Positions 25,605 through 33,477 of a stretch of 64,000 nt of DNA are shown one piece after another. The stretch spans positions 59,538-123,537 of the forward strand of contig LNDW01000011.1 in NCBI GenBank assembly GCA_001464815.1. The letters run 5' to 3'. This DNA comes from Betaproteobacteria bacterium Ga0077527. Its GTDB lineage: Bacteria; Pseudomonadota; Gammaproteobacteria; Burkholderiales; SG8-41. Positions within the stretch are counted from its first letter, which is position 1; every line of letters starts with the position of its first letter. The notes below the pieces were generated by a model, which saw nothing but the letters and a program-made list of their open reading frames with translations, was not told the DNA's origin and searched no databases. Both the position numbers and the translations under genes were made by a program.

Positions 25605-27104
25605 TCAGCGCAAGACAAAGGGATTCGGCACTTCGGTTGCGGTGGAAATCCACACGCTCTTGGTCTGCAGATACTCGTTGATCATGTCCTGGCCGCTTTC
25701 GCGGCCGATGCCTGAACGCTTGTAGCCGCCGAAGGGTGACATGAACGATACCGCGCGGTAGGTGTTGACCCACACCGTACCGGCCTGCAGTTTTTCGCTC
25801 ATCAGGAAGGCGCGGCGCATGTTTTGTGTCCACACACCGGCGGCGAGGCCGTAGACCACGTCGTTGCCGATGGTGATGGCTTCTTCCTCGTCCTCGAAGG
25901 GGATCACCGAGAGCACCGGCCCGAAAACTTCCTCCTGCGCGATGCGCATCGCATTATCGACGCCGGTGAAGATGGTCGGCTCGACAAACCAGCCGGTGCC
26001 GCATTCGGGGCGCGTGGCTTTGCCGCCACCGAGCACGGCCTGCGCGCCTTCCTTTTTGGCGACGTCGATGTAGTGCAGGATTTTTTCGTATTGCGGCGCG
26101 TTGGTGACCGGGCCGACCTGGGTGGCCATGTCCATCGGGTTGCCCATTTTCGCGGTCTTCGCCAGCGCCACCAGTTTTTCGACAAACTGGTCATGGATCG
26201 AGCGTTGCACCAGCAGGCGCGAGCCGGCGATGCAGGTTTGTCCGGTGGCGGCGAAGATGCCGGAGATCACGCCCTTCACCGCGTTGTCGATCTGCGCGTC
26301 GTCAAACACGATGTTCGGCGACTTGCCGCCGAGTTCCATGCTGACGCGCTTGAGGTTTTTAGCTGCGGCCTCGTAGATGCGCTGGCCGGTGGCGTCCGAG
26401 CCGGTGAAGGCGACCTTGGCGACTTTGGGATGTTCGACCAGCGGCGTGCCGGCTTCCGCGCCAAAACCGGTGACGACATTGACCACGCCCGGCGGGAAGC
26501 CTGCGGCTTCGATCAGCTTCATGAATTCCAGCGCCGAGGCCGAGGTGTATTCCGAAGGTTTGACCACCACGGTGTTGCCGGCGGCCAGTGCCGGCGCCAG
26601 TTTCCAGGCCAGCAGCAGCAGCGGCGAATTCCAGGGAATGATCATCGCCACCACGCCGACCGGCTCGTAGCGGGTGTAGTTGAAGGTGTCGGGCTTGTCG
26701 ATGGGGATCACCGAACCTTCGATCTTGTCCGCCAGTCCGCCGAAGTAGTAGTACCACTGCGCCATGTACGCAGTCTGCGCACTCATCTCGGCGTAGAGCT
26801 TGCCGTTGTCGCGCACCTCGGTTTCGGCGAGTGCCTTTGAATGTTCCGTGATCAGGTCGCCGAGTTTGCGCAATAGCGCGCCGCGCCTTGTAGCGTTCAT
26901 CTTCGGCCATTCACCGCTGGTCAGTGCCTTGTGCGCGGCTTCAACAGCGCGATCGACATCGGCCTTGCCTGCCCGCGGAATCAGCGCCCAGGGCTTTGCG
27001 GTGTACGGGTTGTCGCTGGGGAAAGTGTCACCGGAGGCGGCCTCGACCCATTCGCCGCCGATGAACATGCGATAGGACTGGAGGGACTGTGTGGTTGTAT
27101 CCAT
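25605..27104 (-). CDS. NAD(P)-dependent aldehyde dehydrogenase
   Basis: Aldehyde dehydrogenase of about 499 residues. ATG 27104 (MDTTTQSLQSYRMFIGGEW) gives the usual length; in-frame ATGs at 27116 and 27122 are possible. Landmarks: IPWNSPLLLLAWKLAPALAAGN, VVKPSEYTS, FTGSDATGQ, MELGGKSPNIV (general-base Glu) and the nucleophilic Cys in GQTCIAGSR; EEVFGPVLSV and PFGGYKRSGIGRE follow. Oxidises an aldehyde to the acid. Upstream on the same strand is a two-subunit 2-oxo-acid decarboxylase whose aldehyde product could be its substrate, with a DUF559/repeat unit in between. Substrate identity is inference. Confidence 0.92.
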   Translation of the reverse strand: MDTTTQSLQSYRMFIGGEWVEAASGDTFPSDNPYTAKPWALIPRAGKADVDRAVEAAHKALTSGEWPKMNATRRGALLRKLGDLITEHSKALAETEVRDNGKLYAEMSAQTAYMAQWYYYFGGLADKIEGSVIPIDKPDTFNYTRYEPVGVVAMIIPWNSPLLLLAWKLAPALAAGNTVVVKPSEYTSASALEFMKLIEAAGFPPGVVNVVTGFGAEAGTPLVEHPKVAKVAFTGSDATGQRIYEAAAKNLKRVSMELGGKSPNIVFDDAQIDNAVKGVISGIFAATGQTCIAGSRLLVQRSIHDQFVEKLVALAKTAKMGNPMDMATQVGPVTNAPQYEKILHYIDVAKKEGAQAVLGGGKATRPECGTGWFVEPTIFTGVDNAMRIAQEEVFGPVLSVIPFEDEEEAITIGNDVVYGLAAGVWTQNMRRAFLMSEKLQAGTVWVNTYRAVSFMSPFGGYKRSGIGRESGQDMINEYLQTKSVWISTATEVPNPFVLR

Positions 27105-27132
27105 ATGACCATTCATCTTCAAAAAAGCCAGT

Positions 27133-27174
27133 GCCCTCTCCCCGTAAAACGGGGAGAGGGCTAGGGTGAGGGGC
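27133..27174. repeat. CTCTCCCC palindromic repeat, copy 3
   Basis: CCCTCTCCCCGT / ACGGGGAGAGGG with tail CTAGGGTGAGGGG. The tail contains the stop codon of the DUF559 gene. In direct orientation with the copy at 27580. Confidence 0.8.
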
Positions 27175-27517
27175 AGCGAAGAGTCTCAAAAATAACCTGC
27201 ATGACGCTTTCAGTATTCAACAACACATCGTTATCCCAAAACCGCAGCACCCGATACCCAGCCTCCTCCAGAAACACCGAGCGCTTCGCATCGTATTCTT
27301 GTTGCTGCTGATGCTGGCTGCCATCGAGCTCAATGATCAGTTTTGAATTTATGCAAATAAAATCAACGATATACGGTCCGACAGGATGCTGACGCCGAAA
27401 CTTGGTGCCGTTGAGATTTCTGCTGCGCAATTGCTGCCAGATTTTGGGTTCGGCGTCGGTTTCGGATTTTCTGAGTCTGCGGGAGAAGGTTTTGCCACGT
27501 TGGGTATTGCCCTTCAT
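27161..27517 (-). CDS. DUF559 (Vsr-like endonuclease fold) protein flanked by direct repeats
   Basis: A 118-residue DUF559 protein. The fold is shared with very-short-patch-repair and other PD-(D/E)XK-like nucleases: KIWQQLRSRNLNGTKFRRQHPVGPYIVDFICINSKLIIELDGSQH carries the D...E-x-D/Q-H catalytic pattern, and YRVLRFWDNDVL closes the domain. DUF559 proteins are widespread and of unknown role. The C-terminus (TLRCPSP-stop) is encoded by the tail of palindromic repeat copy 3, and another copy in the same orientation lies just beyond the 5' end. The unit sits between a decarboxylase and an aldehyde dehydrogenase gene and is AT-richer than both, consistent with insertion. Confidence 0.85.
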   Translation of the reverse strand: MKGNTQRGKTFSRRLRKSETDAEPKIWQQLRSRNLNGTKFRRQHPVGPYIVDFICINSKLIIELDGSQHQQQQEYDAKRSVFLEEAGYRVLRFWDNDVLLNTESVMQVIFETLRCPSP

Positions 27518-27536
27518 CGGTTGCTCCTCACCATGG

Positions 27537-27625
27537 CCCTCTACCCATCAAAAGATGGGGAGAGGGAACAAAACCAAACTCCCTCTCCCCGTAGTCTCAC
27601 GGGGAGGGGGTTGGGGTGAGGGGAA
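27537..27625. repeat. CTCTCCCC palindromic repeats, copy 4 (degenerate plus complete)
   Basis: A degenerate unit CTCTACCCATC / GATGGGGAGAGGG at about 27538-27567, then a complete one CCCTCTCCCCGT / ACGGGGAGGGGG with tail TTGGGGTGAGGGG to 27624. Fills most of the 120-nt gap between the DUF559 gene and the TPP decarboxylase. Confidence 0.78.
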
Positions 27626-27637
27626 ATCACCAAAGCG

Positions 27638-28237
27638 TCATTTATCCGCTTTAGATCCCAGCAACGCCGTCCGGAAGCGGTATTTGATCGCCGTGCCATC
27701 GCGCAGCGGCAGGCGCATCGGCGCGGGATCGGCCGAAACCTGAATGTCGGCGAACACCGGACCGGTTTTTTTATGCCAGGTCGGCAGCCAGCTTTGCGCG
27801 GCAGACATGCTGCTGATCGTGGTCGCCGATTTGAAGCCCGCGGCTTTGGCAATACCGGCGAGGTCAACACCACGCGCGGTGTGCGCGCGCTGCATGCCGG
27901 TTTCGCCGTAGTGGCCATTGTCGATGACGGCAATGGCGAGGTTTTTCGGCGCTTCGCAGGCCACGGTGGCTAGCGAGCCGAGGCCCATCAGCATTTCACC
28001 GTCGCCGGTGATCACCAGTACGCGGCGCTTCGGCTGCGCAAGGGCAAGGCCCAGCCCGGCCATCACCGCGCCGCCCATCGCGCCCCAGAGATAAAAGTTG
28101 AGGTCGTGGTCACCGGCGGCGAAGGTGTCGTAGGTCGGCGAGCCGAGGCCGGTGACCACCAGCGCATCGCCGCGGTCGGCGAGTAATGCCGCCACGACCT
28201 TGCGGCGGTCGAGTCCTGCGGGTTTTTTGGCGGCCAT
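27638..28237 (-). CDS. TPP-dependent 2-oxo acid decarboxylase, beta (C-terminal) subunit; sulfopyruvate decarboxylase-like
   Basis: TPP-binding subunit of 199 residues, ATG 28237, 2 nt after the alpha-subunit stop. The diphosphate/Mg2+ motif is clear: VITGDGEMLMGLGSLATVACEAPKNLAIAVIDNGHYGETG (GDG...N). The small split-subunit organisation and sequence resemble ComE of sulfopyruvate decarboxylase and phosphonopyruvate-decarboxylase-like enzymes. The reaction would be R-CO-COO- to an aldehyde plus CO2. It needs the alpha partner at 28240-28776 for the catalytic Glu. Substrate not determined. Confidence 0.85.
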   Translation of the reverse strand: MAAKKPAGLDRRKVVAALLADRGDALVVTGLGSPTYDTFAAGDHDLNFYLWGAMGGAVMAGLGLALAQPKRRVLVITGDGEMLMGLGSLATVACEAPKNLAIAVIDNGHYGETGMQRAHTARGVDLAGIAKAAGFKSATTISSMSAAQSWLPTWHKKTGPVFADIQVSADPAPMRLPLRDGTAIKYRFRTALLGSKADK

Positions 28238-28239
28238 GA

Positions 28240-28776
28240 TTACTTGTTCCAATTCTTGAAGCCGATCACGCGCTGCTGGATCAGCACCGCGACCGGGCGT
28301 TGGGTGTTAAAGGCGAGGGTGGCACAGGCGTGGACGGTGTCTTTCATGTCTTCGGCGCGGTCCACCGAATGCACGATGACGCCGGCGTTTTCCAGCGCCG
28401 CGGCGGTGCTGCCGCCCATCGGCACCTGCCATGGATTGAACTCGCCCCAGACGCCGCGCATGGTCACGATCATCAGCAGCGGCAGGCGGCATTCCTCGAA
28501 CATGGAGAGCATGTTGATGCAGTTGCCCACACCGCTGGACTGCATCAGCAGCACGCCCCGGGCGCCGCCCATCCACGCGCCGGCGAGCATGGCCACACCT
28601 TCCTCCTCGGTGGTCAGCGACACCGCGCGCATGGTCTTGTCGGCATGGCAGCGGTTGATCAGCTTGGCGTGGCCGGCATCCGGCACATAGACCACCTGGG
28701 TCACGCCGGCGGCTTTGAGCACATCGTAAATCTCGTCCGGCCACACGGTGGCGCGGGTCTGCTGGTCGGTTTGCAC
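28240..28776 (-). CDS. TPP-dependent 2-oxo acid decarboxylase, alpha (N-terminal) subunit; sulfopyruvate decarboxylase-like
   Basis: Pyrimidine-domain subunit of 178 residues. Start set at GTG 28776, which has GGAG 6 nt upstream; the longer upstream open frame lacks family similarity. Landmarks: VVYVPDAGHAKLINR, SLTTEEEGVAMLAGAWMGG (cofactor-activating Glu), LLMQSSGVGNCINMLSMFEECRLPLLMIVTMRG, typical of ComD-like proteins. It forms an alpha/beta enzyme with the next gene. Presence of TauD-like, CysB-like and SoeABC-like genes in the window makes sulfopyruvate a reasonable candidate substrate, but other 2-oxo acids are equally possible on sequence alone. Confidence 0.84.
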   Translation of the reverse strand: MQTDQQTRATVWPDEIYDVLKAAGVTQVVYVPDAGHAKLINRCHADKTMRAVSLTTEEEGVAMLAGAWMGGARGVLLMQSSGVGNCINMLSMFEECRLPLLMIVTMRGVWGEFNPWQVPMGGSTAAALENAGVIVHSVDRAEDMKDTVHACATLAFNTQRPVAVLIQQRVIGFKNWNK

Positions 28777-28850
28777 TGGGGCTCCTCTGGAATCGAGACG
28801 AAAGTGTAGACGAGAGCCTGTCTGCCTCCAATGGGCAAAACCCTGCGGTT

Positions 28851-28856
28851 TATAAT
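28851..28856 (+). promoter_or_regulatory. Putative -10 box (TATAAT)
   Basis: Perfect TATAAT 30 nt before the GTG start of the acyl-CoA dehydrogenase gene at 28881, in the divergent gap from the decarboxylase. The matching -35 is weak. Confidence 0.4.
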
Positions 28857-28880
28857 CAGGCTCCCGCAAATTCTCACCAT

Positions 28881-30056
28881 GTGAATCCCATGCTGTCCAT
28901 TCCCCAGACCACCGACTACACCGACCTGCGCGACGGTGTGCGCGCCGTGTGCAACCAGTTCGACAGCGCCTACTGGCAGCAGGTTGACGATGTGCGTGGT
29001 TATCCCGAGGCCTTTGTCCAGGCCTTGACCGAGGCCGGCTGGCTGTCGGCGCTGATCCCCGAGGAATTCGGCGGGTCGGGTCTCAGCCTGACCGAAGCCT
29101 CGATCATCATGGAAGAAATCAACCGAAGCGGCGGCAACTCCGGCGCCTGCCACGGCCAGATGTACAACATGGGCACGCTGCTGCGCCACGGCTCGGACGC
29201 GCAAAAGAAAAAATACCTGCCGAAGATCGCCACCGGTGAATTGCGCCTGCAGTCGATGGGCGTGACCGAACCCACCGCCGGCACCGACACCACCAAGATC
29301 AAGACCGTCGCCGTCAAAAAAGGCGACAAGTACGTCGTCAACGGCCAGAAGGTGTGGATCTCGCGCATCCAGCACTCGGAACTGATGATCCTGCTCGCGC
29401 GTACCACGCCGCTCGACCAGGTCAAGAAAAAATCCGAAGGCATGTCGATTTTCATCGTCGACCTGCGCGAGGCCATCGGCAAAGGTCTTGAGGTCAAGCC
29501 GATCCGCAACATGGTCAACCATGAAACGAATCAGCTGTTCATCGACAACCTCGAAATCCCCGCCGAGAACCTGATCGGTGAGGAGGGCAGGGGCTTCAAA
29601 TACATCCTAGACGGGCTCAATGCCGAGCGCATCCTCATCGCCGCCGAATGTATCGGCGACGGTTACTGGTTCATCGAGCGCGCGACCAATTACGCAAAAG
29701 AGCGCGTCGTCTTCGACCGACCCATCGGCCAGAATCAGGGCGTGCAGTTCCCCATCGCCAAGGCCTACGTCAACATCGAAGCCGCCAACCTGATGCGCTA
29801 CAAGGCCGCCGCGCTTTTCGACGCCAAGCAACCCTGCGGCGCCGAGGCCAACATGGCCAAGCTGTTGGCGGCCGATGCGTCATGGGAAGCCGCCAACGCC
29901 TGCCTGCAGACCCACGGCGGCTTCGGCTTCGCCGCGGAGTACGATGTTGAACGCAAGTTCCGAGAGACGCGGCTGTATCAGGTGGCGCCGATTTCGACGA
30001 ATCTGATCTTGTCGTTTGTGGGCGAGCATATTCTCGGGATGCCGAGGTCGTTTTAA
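28881..30056 (+). CDS. Acyl-CoA dehydrogenase family protein
   Basis: ACAD of 391 residues from GTG 28881 (ATG 28890 is possible). Landmarks: GWLSALIPEEFGGSGLSLTEAS, SMGVTEPTAGTDTTKIKT (FAD/substrate loop), VNGQKVWISRIQHSELMILLAR, GLNAERILIAAECIGDG, RPIGQNQGVQFPIAKAYV, THGGFGFAAEYDVERKFRETRLYQVAPISTN. The YQVAPISTN ending replaces the YEGT catalytic Glu of MCAD and marks a subfamily often paired with CaiB-type transferases. The stop codon overlaps the start of the CaiB gene (TAATG), so the pair is translationally coupled: one activates an acid, the other oxidises the CoA ester. Confidence 0.92.
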   Translation: MNPMLSIPQTTDYTDLRDGVRAVCNQFDSAYWQQVDDVRGYPEAFVQALTEAGWLSALIPEEFGGSGLSLTEASIIMEEINRSGGNSGACHGQMYNMGTLLRHGSDAQKKKYLPKIATGELRLQSMGVTEPTAGTDTTKIKTVAVKKGDKYVVNGQKVWISRIQHSELMILLARTTPLDQVKKKSEGMSIFIVDLREAIGKGLEVKPIRNMVNHETNQLFIDNLEIPAENLIGEEGRGFKYILDGLNAERILIAAECIGDGYWFIERATNYAKERVVFDRPIGQNQGVQFPIAKAYVNIEAANLMRYKAAALFDAKQPCGAEANMAKLLAADASWEAANACLQTHGGFGFAAEYDVERKFRETRLYQVAPISTNLILSFVGEHILGMPRSF

Positions 30057-31237
30057 TGGCTGCGCTGCCGCTGCTAGGCATCACCGTCATCGCCCTCGAA
30101 CAGGCCGTCGCCGCCCCATTCTGTTCCCGCCAGCTCGCCGACCTCGGCGCGCGGGTGATCAAGATCGAGCGGCCGAAGGTTGGTGACTTCGCCCGCGATT
30201 ACGATCAGACCGTCAAAGGCCAGTCGGCCTATTTCGTCTGGCTCAACCGCTCCAAGGAAAGCCTGACGCTGGATGTCAAACATCCCGAGGCGAAGAACAT
30301 CCTGGAGAAGCTGATCGCCGGGGCCGACGTGTTCATCCAGAACCTCGCGCCGGGCGCGGCACAGCGGCTGGGGCTGGGTGCGGCGGAATTGCGCGCCAAA
30401 CATCCGAAGCTGATCGTTTGTGACGTCTCGGGTTACGGCACGACGGGGCCGTATTCGAAAAAGAAGGCCTATGACCTGCTGGTGCAGGGTGAGGCGGGGG
30501 TGTTGTCGCTGACCGGCACGCCGGAGTCGCCGGCCAAGGTTGGGATTTCGATCACCGACATCGGCACCGGGCTGCATGCCTATGCCGCGATTCTCGCCGC
30601 GCTGTATACGCGCGAGCACACCGGCGAGGGCGCGCACATCGACCTCACCATGTTCGAAACCATGGCGGAGTGGATGGGCCATCCGCTGTATTACACGCAG
30701 TATTCGGGCAAGGCGCCGCGGCGCAGCGGCCCGGACCACGCGACCATCGTGCCTTACGGGCGGTTTCGTACGAAGGATGGCGATGTGCTGTTCGGCATCC
30801 AGAACGAGCGCGAGTGGGCGAACTTCTGCGACAAGGTGCTGGGCCGGCCGGAACTGGCGAAGGACCCGCGTTATGACAACAACAGCAAACGCACTGCGGC
30901 GCGTGCTGAAGTGGTGGGGCTGATCGAGACGACCTTCGCGCCGTGGACCAGCGCGGAGGTGGTGGCTAAACTGGATGCCGCCGATATTGCCAATTCACGG
31001 CTGAATACGCCGGACCAGGTCTGGGATCACCCGCAGTTGCAGGCGCGGAATCGCTGGCGGGAGGTGGAGACGCCGGCGGGCGTGATACCGGCGTTGTTGC
31101 CTGCGGCGACCTTCGAAGGCTTCGAGGCAAGGATGGATCCGGTGCCGGCGATCGGCGCACAGACGGATTTGATCCTGGGTGAACTGGGTTATTCGGCGGC
31201 GCAGATCGCTGAATTAAAAACTGCCGGGGCGGTTTAA
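30056..31237 (+). CDS. CaiB/BaiF family CoA-transferase
   Basis: Class III CoA-transferase, 393 residues, start overlapping the upstream ACAD stop by one base. Landmarks: GITVIALEQAVAAPFCSRQLADLGARVIKIERP, LNRSKESLTLDVKHPEAK, IQNLAPGAA, SGYGTTGPYSKKKAYD, KVGISITDIGTG (nucleophilic Asp). It probably transfers CoA from a donor such as succinyl-CoA to the acid that the adjacent ACAD then oxidises. This ACAD-CaiB arrangement is widespread in Burkholderiales. Repeat copies 5 and 6 lie downstream. Confidence 0.92.
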   Translation: MAALPLLGITVIALEQAVAAPFCSRQLADLGARVIKIERPKVGDFARDYDQTVKGQSAYFVWLNRSKESLTLDVKHPEAKNILEKLIAGADVFIQNLAPGAAQRLGLGAAELRAKHPKLIVCDVSGYGTTGPYSKKKAYDLLVQGEAGVLSLTGTPESPAKVGISITDIGTGLHAYAAILAALYTREHTGEGAHIDLTMFETMAEWMGHPLYYTQYSGKAPRRSGPDHATIVPYGRFRTKDGDVLFGIQNEREWANFCDKVLGRPELAKDPRYDNNSKRTAARAEVVGLIETTFAPWTSAEVVAKLDAADIANSRLNTPDQVWDHPQLQARNRWREVETPAGVIPALLPAATFEGFEARMDPVPAIGAQTDLILGELGYSAAQIAELKTAGAV

Positions 31238-31247
31238 AGAATCTATT

Positions 31248-31316
31248 CCCTCTCCCCCAAGGCTTTGGCGGAGACAAGGGAACACTTGAAGCGAAGCAGG
31301 GCTAGGGTGAGGGGGA
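31248..31316. repeat. CTCTCCCC palindromic repeat, copy 5 (expanded loop)
   Basis: Begins CCCTCTCCCCC and ends GGGCTAGGGTGAGGGGG, but the loop is about 40 nt longer than in other copies. Opposite orientation to copy 6, which is 15 nt away. Confidence 0.65.
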
Positions 31317-31331
31317 TCAACGAGCGCTGCT

Positions 31332-31377
31332 GCCCCTCACCCCAACCCTCTCCCCATCAAGCGATGGGGAGAGGGAG
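31332..31377. repeat. CTCTCCCC palindromic repeat, copy 6
   Basis: CCCCTCACCCCAACC tail then CTCTCCCCATC / GATGGGGAGAG; complete copy in the 190-nt gap between convergent genes. Confidence 0.8.
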
Positions 31378-31407
31378 ATAAAAAGTCCGGGCTATAGGGG
31401 AATTCAA

Positions 31408-31430
31408 TAAGTAATTGTTTTTATTGATTA
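31408..31430 (+). repeat. AT-rich dispersed motif, copy D (overlaps stop codon)
   Basis: TAAGTAATTGTTTTTATTGA followed by TTA, where the TTA at 31428-31430 is the stop codon of the minus-strand FMN dehydrogenase. Essentially identical to the reverse copy at 44594. Confidence 0.72.
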
Positions 31431-32657
31431 TTTTTTAACGCCCGCCGCCTGCCAGTTGTAAGCCTTCAGGTCGAGCAGCAGTTCCGGTTTCATTTCCTTC
31501 GGCGAGTTCACGCCGATCAGCGCCATGTCGGTCATCAGTTCGCTGCGCATCAGGTTGATGACGTGCTGCGCGCCGTGTTCGGCGCCGATGGCAATGGCGT
31601 AGAGGAAGGGGCGGCCGATGAAGACGAAGTCGGCGCCCAGCGCCAGCGCCTTCAGCACGTCGGTGCCGCGGCGGATGCCGCTGTCCATCATCACCGCCAT
31701 ATTGCCGGCATTGGCTTTCACACCCGGCAGCATGCGCAGCGGGCTGACTGCACCGTCGAGCTGGCGGCCGCCGTGGTTCGATACCATCACGCCATCCACA
31801 CCGGCGTCACGCGCGCGTGCGGCATCCATCGGATCGAGGATGCCTTTTAATACGAGTTTGCCTTTCCACAACTGGCGCATGAGCTCCACATGCTTCCACG
31901 ACAGGCGGTCGCGGCGGCCGGCCTGGCGGTTGAGTGCGGAAATCATTGGCACGCGCGGGCCCATGTTCTCGAAATGCGGCATGCCGTGCTTGAGCGTGTG
32001 GCAGAGCATGGAGAGACCCCAGCGCGGGCGGATGCCCATATCCCAGGCAAGGCGCAGCGAGGGGCGCAGCGGGGTGCTGAAGCCGGTGCGCACGTTGTTC
32101 TCGCGGTTGGCGAGCACGGAGACGTCCACCGTCAGCACCAGCGTGTCGTAGCCGGCCTTGGCGACGCGTTCGACCAGCGCCTTGATCACGTCGTCTTCAC
32201 CCGGCAGGTAGGCCTGGAACCACGCGGTCTTGCCTTCCTGTTTCACCCGCTCCAGCGAGGTGAGGGCCGCGCCGCTGACCACCATCGGAATGTTGGCGCG
32301 GGCCGCGGCACGCGCAAGGGCCACGTCGCCATCGGCGCAGGCCATGCCGGTGCCGCCCATCGGCGGGATGCCGAAGGGCAGGTCGTACTGCTGGCCCATC
32401 AGCGTTGTTTTCAGTGAACGTGCGCTGGTATCGATCAGCGCCTTCGGCACGAACTGCAGTTCGTCCCACACCGCGCGGTTGTCGCGCAGGGAGGCATTGG
32501 TCTCGGCGCCGCCGTTGATGTAACCGAAGATCGGGCGCGGGATGCCGCGCCGGGCTGCATCCTCGAAATCCTCGAGGGCGAGCATGTTCTGGAGAATGCG
32601 GGGTGCGGAGGAGGAGAGAGCCGCGGTGGCGGCGTTTTCGTAACTGACGCTGGTCAT
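31428..32657 (-). CDS. FMN-dependent alpha-hydroxy acid dehydrogenase (L-lactate dehydrogenase-like)
   Basis: FMN enzyme of 409 residues oxidising an L-2-hydroxy acid. N-terminal ALEDFEDAARRGIPRPIFGYINGGAET keeps the usual (Y)INGGAE helix. Further residues: PPMGGTGMA flavin loop, FQAYLPGED, TVDVSVLANRENNVR, LVLKGILDPMDA (Lys), catalytic His/Arg in SNHGGRQLDGA, and MMDSGIRRGTDVLKALALGADFVFIGRPFLY. It resembles LldD/lactate 2-monooxygenase more than the enzyme at 3087 does. The transcript ends on AT-rich motif D. No operon partners are evident. Confidence 0.9.
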   Translation of the reverse strand: MTSVSYENAATAALSSSAPRILQNMLALEDFEDAARRGIPRPIFGYINGGAETNASLRDNRAVWDELQFVPKALIDTSARSLKTTLMGQQYDLPFGIPPMGGTGMACADGDVALARAAARANIPMVVSGAALTSLERVKQEGKTAWFQAYLPGEDDVIKALVERVAKAGYDTLVLTVDVSVLANRENNVRTGFSTPLRPSLRLAWDMGIRPRWGLSMLCHTLKHGMPHFENMGPRVPMISALNRQAGRRDRLSWKHVELMRQLWKGKLVLKGILDPMDAARARDAGVDGVMVSNHGGRQLDGAVSPLRMLPGVKANAGNMAVMMDSGIRRGTDVLKALALGADFVFIGRPFLYAIAIGAEHGAQHVINLMRSELMTDMALIGVNSPKEMKPELLLDLKAYNWQAAGVKK

Positions 32658-32730
32658 GATGTGAATGCGGGGTCTGGGTTTGCAGGATGTTCGCGGAGCC
32701 GCGATGATAGCCGCTCCGGGCAGCGGCCGT

Positions 32731-32756
32731 AAAAAAGCCCGGCAGGGCCGGGCTTT
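32731..32756 (-). terminator. Rho-independent terminator of the DUF1080 lipoprotein gene
   Basis: On the minus strand AAAGCCCGGC / GCCGGGCTTT with a 3-nt loop and a run of six T, 19 nt past the stop at 32775. Confidence 0.88.
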
Positions 32757-32774
32757 CTGGAGGGGCTGAACGGC

Positions 32775-33383
32775 TTACAGCGGCCGCACCAGCACGCGGC
32801 GCCACTTGATCGCGCCGCCTGGGGCGTCTTTCGGGCCGTTGGCAAATTGCAGCGAGAACGGGCCTTCCTTGAACTGGCTGTTGGTCATCGCCGAGGTCAC
32901 CACGCCGTTGAGCTTGACTGTGACGTCGCTGCCCTTGACGTGGATTTCGAAGGTGTTCCATTTGCCACCGGCTTTCGGTGGCGGATTGGCGACACGCGCG
33001 AAATCGACGATGGCGCCGGTGCTGTATTCCTGACCGGGGCGCTGGTCGTAGATGTTCACTTCGTAGGAATTAGCTGATCCAATGCTCTTGCGATCCTGGG
33101 CACGCATGAAAATGCCGCTGTTGGTGCTGGTCTCGGCCCAGAACTCGGCATAAATCTCGAAATCCTTGAATGACTGCTTGGTGACGAGGTGTGAAGAGGC
33201 CTTGGCCTTGTCGGCTACAACGAGGCCGCCCTCAACGCGCCAGTTGGCGTCACCGAGGCGGTCAAAGTTTTCCAGGCCTTTGCCGTTGTCGATCAGGGCA
33301 ATCCAGCCGTGTTCGGGGGTCATTGCGCAGCCGCCGAGCAGCAGCGTCGCGGCGAGCGCAAACAGCGAAAGCAGGCGTTTCAT
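32775..33383 (-). CDS. DUF1080 (3-keto-disaccharide hydrolase-like) lipoprotein
   Basis: A 202-residue exported lipoprotein: signal peptide with lipobox LLGGC (Cys about residue 19), then one concanavalin-like DUF1080 domain (GWIALIDNGKGLENFDRLGDANWRVEGGLVVADK, FEIYAEFWAETSTNSGIFMRAQ, ...WNTFEIHVKGSDVTVKLNGVVTS, GPFSLQFANG). DUF1080 domains bind or hydrolyse carbohydrates in some bacteria; here substrate and activity are unknown. A strong GGAGGAGAT site precedes ATG 33383 and a strong terminator follows, so it appears monocistronic. Confidence 0.87.
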   Translation of the reverse strand: MKRLLSLFALAATLLLGGCAMTPEHGWIALIDNGKGLENFDRLGDANWRVEGGLVVADKAKASSHLVTKQSFKDFEIYAEFWAETSTNSGIFMRAQDRKSIGSANSYEVNIYDQRPGQEYSTGAIVDFARVANPPPKAGGKWNTFEIHVKGSDVTVKLNGVVTSAMTNSQFKEGPFSLQFANGPKDAPGGAIKWRRVLVRPL

Positions 33384-33477
33384 CTTGTTATCTCCTCCCA
33401 GAGTGTCCGGCGACCGGTCGGTCGCCGGTGAAGGCTGATTCTGCGCCGGGCCGGGCGAAAGTCAAGGCGGGCGGTAA

